Notes under the pieces: model-generated
What the model was told of the DNA's origin: nothing
The model's database searches: none
The model's input: the letters and a program-made list of their open reading frames with translations, nothing else
Translations under genes and position numbers: made by a program
In this document: positions 28,709 to 38,188 of the stretch, piece by piece
How the letters are laid out: the number at the start of each line of letters is the position of its first letter
Position numbering within the stretch: the stretch's first letter is position 1
Assembly (NCBI RefSeq): GCF_024582815.1
Contig: NZ_CP102099.1
Span: 1,302,001 to 1,366,000, forward strand
DNA: 64,000 bases
Origin: Acinetobacter colistiniresistens
GTDB taxonomy: Bacteria; Pseudomonadota; Gammaproteobacteria; Pseudomonadales; Moraxellaceae
Direction of reading: 5' to 3'

Positions 28709-29707
28709 ATGAGTGAAATGATGCAACCGGTTGATGTGGTAATTGCTTGGGTGGATGGTAATGATCCGAAGTTAAAACAGAAACGCATGCAGTATCAGGG
28801 TAAAACCCAAGCTTCTGATGCGATTAGTGATACCCGCTTTGCCAGCAACCATGAAATTTACTATAACGTTGCATCGATTTTAAAATATGTTCCATTTTGT
28901 CGATACATTTATATTGTGACGGACGGTCAGCAACCGCAGTGGATTAATGAATTTGTTCAGGATGGGATTTGTGAGGCGGATAAAATTCGCATCGTTGATC
29001 ATCGTGAAATCTTTGCAGGTTATGAGCAATACTTACCGACCTTCAACACGCGTTCGATTGAAAGCATGATTTGGAATATTCAAGGGTTGTCTGATTACTT
29101 TTTTTATTTGAATGATGACTTCTTTTTTAACGCACCAGCGCAATTGGACGATATTCTGGTTGATCAGAAAATGGTGATTTACGGGCATTGGCAAAGTAGT
29201 TTTGCGCTCAAGGCCAAGCTTTGGTATCGACAGCTTTTAAATCAGTATTTTGCCAAGCCAATACAACCTAAGCATATGATTGCACAAATGTTAGGTGCAG
29301 ATATACTTGGATTTAACAGGTTTTTCGAAATTCATCATTATCCACATGCAGTTGACCGAAAAATATTACAAGACTATTTACTGGCCCATCCCCAGTTTCT
29401 AGAAAAACAGATTCAGTATAAGTTTCGCAGTGTAGAACAAATCAATCCGATTTCATTGATGAATCATCTGAAAATTCAAAAAGATGAGGCCTTGCTGAAA
29501 CCTGATCTTGAAATTGCGTATTTAAAAAATGAAAGCAGTTTAAGTCGCTTCTTGCAAAGTCTGGGGAATGAACAGATTAAATACGGGTGTATGCAAAGTC
29601 TGGATCAATTGAATGGTGCGGCAGCTGCTGAAATTTATGCAGCCCTAAACCAGAAATTGGCTGGCTATATCCCGAAAGTTTTATTGGCTGAAACGGCCAA
29701 AGGATAA
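28709..29707 (+). CDS. Stealth-family sugar-phosphate transferase
   Basis: 332 residues. Conserved regions of the Stealth family are in order: CR1 DVVIAWVDGNDPK (residues 9-21), CR2 with ASNHEIYYNVASILKYVPF, IYIVTDGQQPQW and FYLNDDFFF, then CR3/CR4-like SVEQINPISLMNHLKI. Stealth enzymes transfer hexose-1-phosphate units and create phosphodiester-linked glycans in capsules and related polymers. No membrane helix. The next gene begins directly after its stop. It predicts a phosphodiester-linked sugar in this LOS; the sugar is unknown. ATG 28709 preferred over the adjacent TTG. Confidence 0.9.
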   Translation: MSEMMQPVDVVIAWVDGNDPKLKQKRMQYQGKTQASDAISDTRFASNHEIYYNVASILKYVPFCRYIYIVTDGQQPQWINEFVQDGICEADKIRIVDHREIFAGYEQYLPTFNTRSIESMIWNIQGLSDYFFYLNDDFFFNAPAQLDDILVDQKMVIYGHWQSSFALKAKLWYRQLLNQYFAKPIQPKHMIAQMLGADILGFNRFFEIHHYPHAVDRKILQDYLLAHPQFLEKQIQYKFRSVEQINPISLMNHLKIQKDEALLKPDLEIAYLKNESSLSRFLQSLGNEQIKYGCMQSLDQLNGAAAAEIYAALNQKLAGYIPKVLLAETAKG

Positions 29708-30547
29708 ATGATGAAAGTTGAAACTTATCTGATTAATCTCGATGGCAGTGATCAGCGTCTCGCCAATGCAACAGCCCAATTACAGCAACAGGGTTGGCCA
29801 TTTACTCGTTTTGCAGCCTATGATGGGCGAGGTAAGGACTTATCAGAGTTCAAACAGTACGATGATGCAGAGGCTCAACGAATTTTAGGTCGTAGTCTGA
29901 TCAACTCAGAGCTGGGATGTTATCTGAGCCATTATGGCTGTGTGGAAAAATTTCTTGCAACCGATGCTGATTATTTGCTAGTGCTGGAAGATGATATTCA
30001 GGTTTTGCCCAACTTTAAACACAATCTTGAGTCGCTGCTCAATTATCTGGATCAGCATAAAGCATTAGATTGGTATGTGGTCAATCTGGCAGCTAAAAAG
30101 AAAAAACTTGCCAAAGATATTGTTCAGATGGCGCATTATAACTTGTGGCATGCCTATTATTTTCCAATCCGTGGGGTCGGCTTGCTTTGGTCTCGTAAAG
30201 GGGCCGAAGAGTTTGTCAGACGTGGTAAAAATATAAATGTACCTGTCGATATTTTCTTTCAGGGCTGGCTCAGTAAAAATGGTAAAGGCTTAGGTGTTTG
30301 GGGCCCTTTTGTAAAACCTGCCGGATTGGACAGTGATATTTTGGGTACCGTTGCAACGCAGGGTATTCAGCGTAAGGATTTGGAAAAACGTGATTCTTCG
30401 CATGCTTTTAAAAAGCAGAAACGCATGTGGCGTGACCGTTTTTATGCATTTAAACATTTAATTTTTAATGAAAATTGTCTGCATAGATTGCCTGGTTTAA
30501 ATAACAAGCTAAAGCAGTTTAAGAGCATGACTGAGTCCCTTTTATGA
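29708..30547 (+). CDS. GT25-family LPS glycosyltransferase
   Basis: 279 residues of the GT25 type that includes the galactosyl- and glucosyltransferases of LOS in Haemophilus, Neisseria and Moraxella. Visible: the N-terminal YLINLDGSDQRLANA acceptor/donor motif, CYLSHYGCVEKFL, and the metal-binding EDD (residues 94-96, LVLEDDIQVL), then GVGLLWSRKGAEEFV. It starts immediately after the Stealth stop codon (coupled). It is the most diverged of the four GT25 proteins here. Confidence 0.9.
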   Translation: MMKVETYLINLDGSDQRLANATAQLQQQGWPFTRFAAYDGRGKDLSEFKQYDDAEAQRILGRSLINSELGCYLSHYGCVEKFLATDADYLLVLEDDIQVLPNFKHNLESLLNYLDQHKALDWYVVNLAAKKKKLAKDIVQMAHYNLWHAYYFPIRGVGLLWSRKGAEEFVRRGKNINVPVDIFFQGWLSKNGKGLGVWGPFVKPAGLDSDILGTVATQGIQRKDLEKRDSSHAFKKQKRMWRDRFYAFKHLIFNENCLHRLPGLNNKLKQFKSMTESLL

Positions 30548-30587
30548 AAATATTAAAAAAATATTCTATCTCTTAAAATTTTATACG

Positions 30588-31457
30588 ATGTATGCAAATA
30601 AAAAGAGAGGAACAAATGAAGCCATAGACAATGATGCAGATCTGATTGTATTAAATCCGATTGTGCATAATGCAATCATTCCTAAAAAAATATGGATGTA
30701 TTGGGAGGGCTCTCTCTCTGGGTTTATAGAAAAGTGTGTTGAGCAAGTAAAAAAAACCAATCCACACTATGAAGTCAATTTTTTGACACCAGACACACTC
30801 AAGGACTTTTGTAATATTGATTTTGATCGTTTTCAGCACATCACCCCACAACAAAAGGCTGACCTGATTCGTTTGGATCTGCTGTATCAATATGGTGGAA
30901 TTTGGTTGGATGCCAGTATTATTGTTTATGAAAGCCTGGACTGGATTCAGAGCCTGGTGACGAAAAACCAGACCAATAGTTTTGCTTATTATCGCGCCAA
31001 AAATACCACCATCAATGACTTTCCTGTATTGGAGAATTGGTTGTTGGCAAGTGAAGAAAAGAACATTTTTTTTAAGTATTGGCTTGAAGAGTTTACTAAA
31101 GCCATTGAAGTGAGTCCTAAAAACTACCTTCAACAGCTCAAGAAGACTGAGCCGCATTATCTAGACTTGTTCCAAGAGATTGGCCGTCTGGAATATTTGG
31201 TCGCTTACGTGGCTTGTCAGAAGGTGATGCGCGATCATTTGCCGAGTATGAGCTTAATTAACTGTGATAAAAACGCATTATTTATTCAAGTAAAACACCA
31301 ATGGAGTAAAGAGAAAGTTCTTATCGATATGGCGATCAACTCACCACCCGTAGAAATGCCGAGACTAATCAAGCTTGCTGGGAAGGAGAGGAAAACCTTG
31401 AGCCATTATTATGAAAAGGGAATGTATTTAAAAGGTTCATTGTTGGACATTTCTTAA
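30588..31457 (+). CDS. Capsule-synthesis-like glycosyltransferase (Caps_synth/GT32 type)
   Basis: 289 residues from ATG 30588. It shows IPKKIWMYWEGSL near the N-terminus, and QQKADLIRLDLLYQYGGIWLDAS, the nucleotide-sugar/metal region typical of this GT-A group. Start is uncertain: no good ribosome site precedes ATG 30588, and coding-like sequence (NIKKIFYLLKFYT) extends upstream in frame to 30531 without an ATG or GTG, so an unusual start or an N-terminal indel is possible. Third gene of the plus-strand LOS unit. Donor unknown. Confidence 0.85.
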   Translation: MYANKKRGTNEAIDNDADLIVLNPIVHNAIIPKKIWMYWEGSLSGFIEKCVEQVKKTNPHYEVNFLTPDTLKDFCNIDFDRFQHITPQQKADLIRLDLLYQYGGIWLDASIIVYESLDWIQSLVTKNQTNSFAYYRAKNTTINDFPVLENWLLASEEKNIFFKYWLEEFTKAIEVSPKNYLQQLKKTEPHYLDLFQEIGRLEYLVAYVACQKVMRDHLPSMSLINCDKNALFIQVKHQWSKEKVLIDMAINSPPVEMPRLIKLAGKERKTLSHYYEKGMYLKGSLLDIS

Positions 31458-31534
31458 CAAGACTCGAAGAAATTGAGGGTGAAAGGGAGCATGGAAGCAA
31501 GTAGAATAGCAGTAAGACCAATGTTTCTATTGCC

Positions 31535-32314
31535 ATGAAAAAATTTGTTATCAGTTTATCTACTGCACATGAGCGCAGGGTACATATCAATAGCGAATTC
31601 AGTAAGAAAGGTATCGATTTTGAATTTTTTGATGCCTTGACACCTGAACCAGCAGCATTATTTGCCCAAGAGCTTGGTTTAAATATCGATGAGTATGCTT
31701 TAACAAAAGGTGAAGTGGCATGCTTCATGAGTCATGTGTTTTTGTGGAAAAAGATGGTGGACGACAATATTCCACATATGGCTATTTTTGAAGATGATAT
31801 TTATTTGGGCGATAATGTAAGTGTTTTTTTAACAGATGCGTTGTGGATCGAGCAAAATTGGCATTTGATCAAAATTGAAGAATTCACTCCGAAGGTCGCT
31901 CTAGGCCAAAAAATTAAAGAATTTAATAGCACTCCAGATAGAGCGTTATTTGAGCTTAAAAGCAAGAATCTTGGCACCGCAGGTTATATTTTATCCTTGC
32001 ATGGAGCTAAGCAGTTAATCAATTATATTCAATCTCTCGATCAGCTGATTGCATTAGATCACCTTATGTTTGAAAAGCTTATTCAAGATAAAATCTTATC
32101 TGTATCTCAGATGAAACCTGCCCTATGTATTCAAGATGTAACACTTTATTCAACAAAAGACAGTGTGAAGTTTGCAAGTCATTTGTATAAAGAGCGTTTG
32201 GTACGAATGCAATATAATAAGAAACGAGGAATGAGTAAAATTCTTATTGAGCTGCAAAGGATTATTTTGCAAATAAGAAATTTAATTTTTTTAAAGTCAG
32301 TCGGATTTAAATAG
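31535..32314 (+). CDS. GT25-family LPS glycosyltransferase, tandem copy 1
   Basis: 259 residues. GT25 motifs: FVISLSTAHERR near the start, GEVACFMSHVFLWKKMV, metal-binding EDD (86-88), and a GTAGYILSLHGAKQL donor-site block. The same ordered blocks recur in the next two genes, so this is the first of three tandem paralogues. A basic C-terminal tail (about 225-259) probably binds the inner membrane surface. AT content is higher than in flanking core genes, as is usual for glycan loci. Confidence 0.88.
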   Translation: MKKFVISLSTAHERRVHINSEFSKKGIDFEFFDALTPEPAALFAQELGLNIDEYALTKGEVACFMSHVFLWKKMVDDNIPHMAIFEDDIYLGDNVSVFLTDALWIEQNWHLIKIEEFTPKVALGQKIKEFNSTPDRALFELKSKNLGTAGYILSLHGAKQLINYIQSLDQLIALDHLMFEKLIQDKILSVSQMKPALCIQDVTLYSTKDSVKFASHLYKERLVRMQYNKKRGMSKILIELQRIILQIRNLIFLKSVGFK

Positions 32315-32322
32315 GGACGTAT

Positions 32323-33096
32323 GTGAAAAACTTTGTCATCAGCTTAAAGTCAGCATCTGATCGTAGAACTCATATTGAAAATCAGTTTGGCAATCAAAGT
32401 ATTCCCTTTCAGTTTTTCGATGCAATTGAGCCTGTTCAGATTGAGAGTCAGGCTGAAAAAATTAATTTCACGCTCCACCAAGGAGATTTAACCAGAAATG
32501 AGCTGGCGTGTTTATTAAGTCATGTTTCTCTATGGCAAAAAGTTCTTGATGAGAAAATACCTGCGATTGCGATTTTTGAAGATGATATCCATTTAAGTGA
32601 TGATGCTGAGTTATTTCTAAAAGATGCAAATTGGTTAAAGGTCGATATTGTTAAGCTAGAAAAGTCTTATAAAAGTGTGATTTTAGATTTAGATCAGCTA
32701 CAGGTTTTTGATGATAAAGATTTTGTGTTGCGAAAACTTAAAAAGCCACATTTGGGCGCTGCTGGATATATTTTAACGTACAATGGCGCTGTAGCATTAC
32801 TGGATTATATAAAGCAACAGGATACTCTTGATCATGTTGATCAAATTGTTTTTCGCAACTATATCAACGAGGGTGGACTGGGCATTTATCAATTAAATCC
32901 AACGCTATGTATTCAAGACTACATACTCAACCCTGAGGATCAGAAATTTAAGACTACACTTCAGTGGCGTGATAAAAAAAAGGTCAAACCACAGGGATGG
33001 AAAAAGTTGTTAAGAGAATTCAACCGAATTTTTACTCAATTGTTTGAAGCCCCTTACAAGACCAGCTTGAAATTCATAAAGAAGCAGCAGGATTAG
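32323..33096 (+). CDS. GT25-family LPS glycosyltransferase, tandem copy 2
   Basis: 257 residues, starting with GTG 32323 eight bases after the preceding stop; AGGGA precedes it. Motifs: NFVISLKSASDRR, NELACLLSHVSLWQKV, EDD (86-88), HLGAAGYILTYNGAVALL. Same architecture as the flanking copies, including a basic C-terminal tail. The overlapping ATG at 32321 runs straight into TGA and is not used. Different sugar specificity from its sisters is likely but cannot be read. Confidence 0.88.
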   Translation: MKNFVISLKSASDRRTHIENQFGNQSIPFQFFDAIEPVQIESQAEKINFTLHQGDLTRNELACLLSHVSLWQKVLDEKIPAIAIFEDDIHLSDDAELFLKDANWLKVDIVKLEKSYKSVILDLDQLQVFDDKDFVLRKLKKPHLGAAGYILTYNGAVALLDYIKQQDTLDHVDQIVFRNYINEGGLGIYQLNPTLCIQDYILNPEDQKFKTTLQWRDKKKVKPQGWKKLLREFNRIFTQLFEAPYKTSLKFIKKQQD

Positions 33097-33183
33097 CTTA
33101 CTGAGTTCTGTGTACAGCTTTAAATTTTACATTTTAATTGTATATAATTGTGATTTATAGTCTAAAGGATAATGGTTCCATAG

Positions 33184-33990
33184 GTGAGCGTTTTTGTTAT
33201 TAGTTTAGATTCAGCACATGAAAGAAGACAACATATCAGGGAGGAGTTTAGTAAAAACTCAGTTGTTTTTAATTTTTATGATGCAATTACACCAAAAACC
33301 CTATCTTGTGCTGCAGACAGTGTCCAGATTGATTTAACTCGTAAAGGTGTCTTAACGGATGGTGAACTTGCCTGCTTGTTAAGCCATGTTATGCTTTGGA
33401 AAAAAATTGTTGATCAAAATCTCGAATACATGGCAATTTTTGAAGATGATGTTTATCTAGGTGAAGATATACAAAGTTTTTTTAAAGATTTTGCATGGAT
33501 TCCTGATGATATCCATATCATAAAGCTAGAGGCTTTTGATAAGGAAGTTGATCTTTCATTTTTTTCAAAATTATCAAAAAGCGGTAGAGGCTTATATCAT
33601 TTAAAAGCAATGCATTTGGGAGGGGCTGGCTATATTTTATCAAAAACTGCAGCCAAACATTATCTTAAGTTGATTGTAGATATGCCAGAGTTAGTGCCTG
33701 TAGATCATATTTTATTTGGCTGTGATGTTAAAAATGGAAAATATAAAGTCTATCAAATGACGCCAGCCATTTGCGCGCAAGATTTCTATATTTATAATAA
33801 ATATGATAACTTGCCGAGCCACTTGGAAGTGGAACGTTCGGTTCGCCATCATGCAGAGAAGCTGCTACGACTTCAACAAAAGCAGAATATGAGCCTATCT
33901 GTCAAAATAAAGAGAGAGCTTTTTCGATTATTTCGGCAAATTTTGAAACTTAAAGATTTTTCTGCTTATCGGAGGGTGAAGTTTAAATAG
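33184..33990 (+). CDS. GT25-family LPS glycosyltransferase, tandem copy 3
   Basis: 268 residues, starting with GTG 33184. Motifs: VFVISLDSAHERRQHI, GELACLLSHVMLWKKIV, EDD (87-89), HLGGAGYILSKTAAKHYL. It is closest in style to copy 1 (both have SLxSAHERR). It is preceded by an 87-base AT-rich gap and is the last gene of the plus-strand LOS unit, meeting the acyltransferase gene tail to tail 18 bases on. Confidence 0.88.
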   Translation: MSVFVISLDSAHERRQHIREEFSKNSVVFNFYDAITPKTLSCAADSVQIDLTRKGVLTDGELACLLSHVMLWKKIVDQNLEYMAIFEDDVYLGEDIQSFFKDFAWIPDDIHIIKLEAFDKEVDLSFFSKLSKSGRGLYHLKAMHLGGAGYILSKTAAKHYLKLIVDMPELVPVDHILFGCDVKNGKYKVYQMTPAICAQDFYIYNKYDNLPSHLEVERSVRHHAEKLLRLQQKQNMSLSVKIKRELFRLFRQILKLKDFSAYRRVKFK

Positions 33991-34008
33991 TGTGAATCAA
34001 ATAAGTCT

Positions 34009-34872
34009 TCACTTATAGAGAGATTCATCTCCACCTCTAAACCGTTTATAGCCCCACATGTATTCAGCAGGAAAGCGGTTAATCATTTGTTCAACCGCTC
34101 GATTGAGCGCGGTTGTGGCAACTTCGATATCTCGATCATAGAGCTGAGGATCATTTAGATCATCACAATACACATCAAAACCGTCACCATCTTCACGACG
34201 GAAACAACTGAGGCCAACTAAACGGCATTGGGTTTTCTGTGCCATTTTGCTGGCCAGAGTACTGGTTAGACAAGGGATTCCGAAAAAAGGAACGACAACT
34301 CCACCAGATGGATCAGGTACATGATCAGGTAGAATGACACTGAAACCACCTTGTTTTAAGTTTTTAAACAAGGCTTTGACGCCAGATGCATCAGTAGGAA
34401 CCAAAGTGGCGTTAAGACGCTGACGTGCGTGCAGGGCAAATGCATTAAAGCCTGAGTCTTTCATTGGCTTATACATGATGGTCGGTATACCATATTGATG
34501 CACCCATGCATTCATCATTTCCCAAGTGCCTAAATGAGGGGTAATAATCAATGCACCTCTTGGATCACTGAGTGCATCTGTTAATACCTTTAAATGATGT
34601 ACCTTCTGAATCTGCTGAATGCTCCATTCAGGAGGCATTGCCCAGCATTTACCAGATTCGACATAACTGAGACATTGCTTGGTCACACTCTCTCGAGCCA
34701 GCCGTTCTTTCTGCTCTTGACCGAGTTCAGGATAAGCCAGCCCAAGATTGACTCTGGTTTTCCACAGCATACTTTTATTCGGATTTTGATTAATAACGTA
34801 AGCTGCCACTTTTGCGATACTGCGCAAAAATGCTAAAGGTAGAAGACGAAGAAGTGTAGGATAAAACGACAT
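34009..34872 (-). CDS. Lipid A acyltransferase, LpxL/HtrB family
   Basis: 287 residues. A late acyltransferase of lipid A assembly at the inner membrane. The catalytic HX4E motif is His113 to Glu118 (ITPHLGTWEMM), and the second conserved block is ILPDHVPDPSGGVVVPFFG. An N-terminal hydrophobic segment (about 5-25) anchors it. It is coupled to the 73-residue membrane protein gene upstream (4 bases). Which acyl chain it adds cannot be told. The link to the LOS locus is functional: core sugars and lipid A acylation side by side. Confidence 0.9.
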   Translation of the reverse strand: MSFYPTLLRLLPLAFLRSIAKVAAYVINQNPNKSMLWKTRVNLGLAYPELGQEQKERLARESVTKQCLSYVESGKCWAMPPEWSIQQIQKVHHLKVLTDALSDPRGALIITPHLGTWEMMNAWVHQYGIPTIMYKPMKDSGFNAFALHARQRLNATLVPTDASGVKALFKNLKQGGFSVILPDHVPDPSGGVVVPFFGIPCLTSTLASKMAQKTQCRLVGLSCFRREDGDGFDVYCDDLNDPQLYDRDIEVATTALNRAVEQMINRFPAEYMWGYKRFRGGDESLYK

Positions 34873-34876
34873 GCTT

Positions 34877-35098
34877 TTAATCTTGTTTATCGGCGTTGCC
34901 TTTAAGTACCATGTAGATCAATGCAACGAAGATCAGTAAGGCACCTGCTAAGCTACTGACACAGAAGTATAAAATACGTTGATTGGTATTCATATTGAAG
35001 AGTTCATTTGCCAAGATGTAACGCATAAAGAACCATTGAGCAAGTGAAAACACAATAATGATAATTGCATGTCGACGTACATCAGGACGCATTGCCAT
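34877..35098 (-). CDS. Small two-helix membrane protein
   Basis: 73 residues, two membrane helices (about 11-29 and 42-65), charged ends. GAGAGG stands before its ATG, a good ribosome site. First gene of the unit with the lipid A acyltransferase. I do not recognise a family; by position it may assist lipid A or LOS assembly, which is inference only. Confidence 0.75.
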   Translation of the reverse strand: MAMRPDVRRHAIIIIVFSLAQWFFMRYILANELFNMNTNQRILYFCVSSLAGALLIFVALIYMVLKGNADKQD

Positions 35099-35235
35099 AA
35101 GACTGACCTCTCAATAAAAAGCAGTCTATTATGCCATTAGCGGACATGATCTCAAAGTATAAATCCTTATTTTACCTTCCCGTTGCGGGACTATAATTGT
35201 TCCTCATCTCCTAAAAGGAGGGGAATTGTAGGGAT

Positions 35236-35268
35236 ATAAAAAACCCTGCACGGGGGGCAGGGTTCTTG
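35236..35268 (-). terminator. Terminator after aspS
   Basis: AACCCTGC (35242-35249) with GCAGGGTT (35257-35264); a T-run follows on the minus strand. Confidence 0.9.
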
Positions 35269-35288
35269 TTGAAGCATAAACTCAGAGT

Positions 35289-37070
35289 TTATTTTTCTTC
35301 AGCTTTAGGTTTTTCGCGTAAACGAATACCCAAGTCACGCAATTGATTTGCTTCAACTGGCGCTGGTGCTTGAGTCAACGGACATTCAGCAGTCTTGGTT
35401 TTCGGGAATGCAATCACATCACGAATCGAAGATGCACCTGTCATGAGCATAATTAAGCGGTCAAGACCAAATGCCAAACCACCGTGTGGAGGCGCACCGT
35501 AACGTAATGCATTGAGTAAGAAACTGAATTTCTCTTCAGCTTCTTCTTCACCAATACCTAAAGCTTCAAAGATTGCCTTTTGCATCTCTAAAGTATAGAT
35601 ACGAAGTGAACCGCCACCGATTTCAGTACCATTCAATACCATGTCGTAGGCAACAGAAAGTGCTGCACCAGGGTTACTCTTCACTTCTTCAACGCTTGAT
35701 TTTGGAAGTGTGAATGGGTGGTGAACAGAAGTCCATTTGCCATCATCAGTTTCTTCGAACATTGGAAAGTCAACAACCCAAAGTGGTGCCCACTCACAAG
35801 TTGCAAGGTTGAGATCATGACCGATTTTGACACGTAGTGCGCCCATTGCATCGTTTACAACTTTGGCTTTATCAGCACCAAAGAACACGATATCGCCATT
35901 CTCGGCACCAACACGTTTTAATAGATCAAGCACGATTGGCTCGATGAATTTAACGATTGGTGATTGCAGACCTTCGATGCCTTTTTCAAGTTCGTTGACT
36001 TTGATATAAGCCAAGCCTTTAGCACCGTAGATACCTACGAATTTGGTGTATTCATCAATCGCGCTACGTGGCAGTGAACCTGCACCAGGTACACGTAAAG
36101 CTACAATACGGCCTTTCGGATCTTTAGCAGGGCCAGCGAACACTTTGAACTCAACGTCTTGCATTAAGTCTGCAACGTCAACAAGTTTTAGCGGAATACG
36201 CATATCTGGTTTGTCAGATGCATAGTCACGCATTGCGTCAGCGTAAGTCATACGTTCAAATTTATCGAATTTTACATTCAATAATTCATTGAACATTTTA
36301 ACGGTTAAGCCTTCCATTAAATCCATAATGTCATCGTCACTCATGAACGATGTTTCAACGTCGATTTGGGTAAATTCAGGCTGACGATCCGCACGTAAGT
36401 CTTCGTCACGGAAACATTTGGCAATTTGGTAATAACGGTCAATACCGCCAACCATCAACAACTGTTTGAACAATTGTGGTGATTGTGGAAGTGCGTAGAA
36501 GCTCCCATTTGAAACACGGCTTGGCACTAAATAGTCACGTGCGCCTTCTGGGGTTGCACGTGTCAAAATTGGGGTTTCAACGTCTAAGAAACCATGATCT
36601 TCAAAATAGTTACGGATCAAGTTGGTCACTTTAGAGCGGAAACGCAAGCGCTCGAGCATTTCTGGACGACGAATGTCCAAGAAACGGTATTTCAAACGAA
36701 TTTCTTCTGAAATATTGGTGTTTTCGTCATTCAATGGGAATGGCGGAGTATCAGAAGCTGCAAGAACTTCGATTTCTTTACCTAAAACTTCAATCTGACC
36801 ACTCACCATGTTGGCATTTTCAGTACCTTCATAGCGGCGACGCACACGGCCTGTAATTTTTAATACAAATTCAGAACGTGCTTTATCGGCTGTTGCGAAT
36901 GCTTCAGGGGTATCTGGATCGATCACCACCTGTACTAAACCATCACGGTCACGCATATCAAGGAAAATTACACCGCCATGGTCACGGCGACGGTGAACCC
37001 ATCCGCATAACGTAACGGTTTGATCGATTTGGGCTTCAGTTAAAGAGCCACAGTAATGAGTGCGCATCAT
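35289..37070 (-). CDS. aspS: Aspartyl-tRNA synthetase
   Basis: 593-residue bacterial-type class II synthetase. It has the N-terminal OB-fold anticodon domain ([22 protein letters not shown]), motif 2 ([18 protein letters not shown]), the bacterial GAD insertion (about 280-420) and motif 3 ([15 protein letters not shown]). Start could be 37070 or the second ATG at 37067. It forms the far border of the outer core locus, as in A. baumannii. Own terminator at 35236-35268. Confidence 0.98.
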   Translation of the reverse strand: MMRTHYCGSLTEAQIDQTVTLCGWVHRRRDHGGVIFLDMRDRDGLVQVVIDPDTPEAFATADKARSEFVLKITGRVRRRYEGTENANMVSGQIEVLGKEIEVLAASDTPPFPLNDENTNISEEIRLKYRFLDIRRPEMLERLRFRSKVTNLIRNYFEDHGFLDVETPILTRATPEGARDYLVPSRVSNGSFYALPQSPQLFKQLLMVGGIDRYYQIAKCFRDEDLRADRQPEFTQIDVETSFMSDDDIMDLMEGLTVKMFNELLNVKFDKFERMTYADAMRDYASDKPDMRIPLKLVDVADLMQDVEFKVFAGPAKDPKGRIVALRVPGAGSLPRSAIDEYTKFVGIYGAKGLAYIKVNELEKGIEGLQSPIVKFIEPIVLDLLKRVGAENGDIVFFGADKAKVVNDAMGALRVKIGHDLNLATCEWAPLWVVDFPMFEETDDGKWTSVHHPFTLPKSSVEEVKSNPGAALSVAYDMVLNGTEIGGGSLRIYTLEMQKAIFEALGIGEEEAEEKFSFLLNALRYGAPPHGGLAFGLDRLIMLMTGASSIRDVIAFPKTKTAECPLTQAPAPVEANQLRDLGIRLREKPKAEEK

Positions 37071-37214
37071 ATTGAATTATGTATCCAAACTATATTGGCT
37101 GTAGAAGGTGAATGCGTAAACAGCGCAGCACCAATGAAGGGGAGATTATGCCTTGTTGAACGTAGAGTCTCAAGTCTTAATATTTTCAAGAGAATTTAAA
37201 ACGGATGCTTTTTG

Positions 37215-37985
37215 TTAAAACGATTTCAGCCGATGGTTGCGATACAAAAATAAGAAGAATAAACATGAGACCGTGAATAGACTTAAGCCCGTTTGTGTAA
37301 ACTCATTGATGGATTTTCCAATGAAGAAATAGCGTTCGCTATGCCAAAGTGAGGAAGGTATATATCTGCTATAGTCCCATACAGAGAGAAGTGCTGAAGC
37401 GGTACAGATGATCAGGCTAATCACGAAAAACCATCTCTCTTGAGTTGAACTTGGCTGAGTGCCTTTATGCTGCTGATAATAATGCCAGCACATCTGCATT
37501 AAAATCGGGAGTGTGATGAGAGATGAACCGATCTGTAAGACAAAATGCAGAGGGTAATTAACACCCAGTAGAGATATGTTTTGTGCAAGAAGTTGTTTAA
37601 ATGCAAACGTACGAAAGTCGAGATGAGTTAGCCCATCCCAGATTAAATGTGTTGCACTCCCTAAAAGAATGGCAAAGCAACTCATCAAGATGAAATTAAC
37701 AGCTTGATCAAAGGAATTGATATGTAAAGGATGCTGAATGCCCAGAACGCGGTAGATGACAGGTCGGTAAATTAAATACCAGAACAAGCAAAACAATAGA
37801 CCCATCGGCAAGTTGGGAAATAAAAGACCAGACCATTGATGCGTAATGGCAATAGTTTCCTGCGTGAATAACCGGTATAGATCAGGAGTCATACAGCCAA
37901 TGGCTAAAGCAGCGACAGGTAAATGTCCTTGACTGAGTTTAGAGAGTGGCGGCGCAAGAACAGCATGTGAAAGGGTAAAAGGCAT
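37215..37985 (-). CDS. DUF4184 family membrane protein
   Basis: 256 residues beginning MPFTLSHAVLAPPLSKL, the DUF4184 signature, with GCMTPDLYRL, a THQWSGL motif and ATHLIWDGLTH. The conserved His/Asp residues recall the YdjM/LexA-regulated metal-hydrolase-like membrane proteins, but activity is unproven. Six or so hydrophobic helices. It stands alone between aspS and a decayed gene. Function unknown. Confidence 0.82.
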   Translation of the reverse strand: MPFTLSHAVLAPPLSKLSQGHLPVAALAIGCMTPDLYRLFTQETIAITHQWSGLLFPNLPMGLLFCLFWYLIYRPVIYRVLGIQHPLHINSFDQAVNFILMSCFAILLGSATHLIWDGLTHLDFRTFAFKQLLAQNISLLGVNYPLHFVLQIGSSLITLPILMQMCWHYYQQHKGTQPSSTQERWFFVISLIICTASALLSVWDYSRYIPSSLWHSERYFFIGKSINEFTQTGLSLFTVSCLFFLFLYRNHRLKSF

Positions 37986-38188
37986 AATAAGATAGCCAAT
38001 AAAGATAATTAGATGCTACATCGGGGAAAAAGCGGCAACAATATTTTTCTGTAAATAAACGATGATTACTATTCTGCCCTTGTACTCAGTTGTTTTATAA
38101 TTGTAATTTTGTTTCAATAGCACGTTGTTTTTTATGTTGTTGATTGGTTGATAATCTAACTTGGGTGCTGTAGGGGTTTAATTTTATT

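Noticed and set aside
28469..28726. 85-residue minus-strand frame in the LOS control region
   Set aside because: It overlaps the start of the Stealth gene and has no motif or ribosome site.
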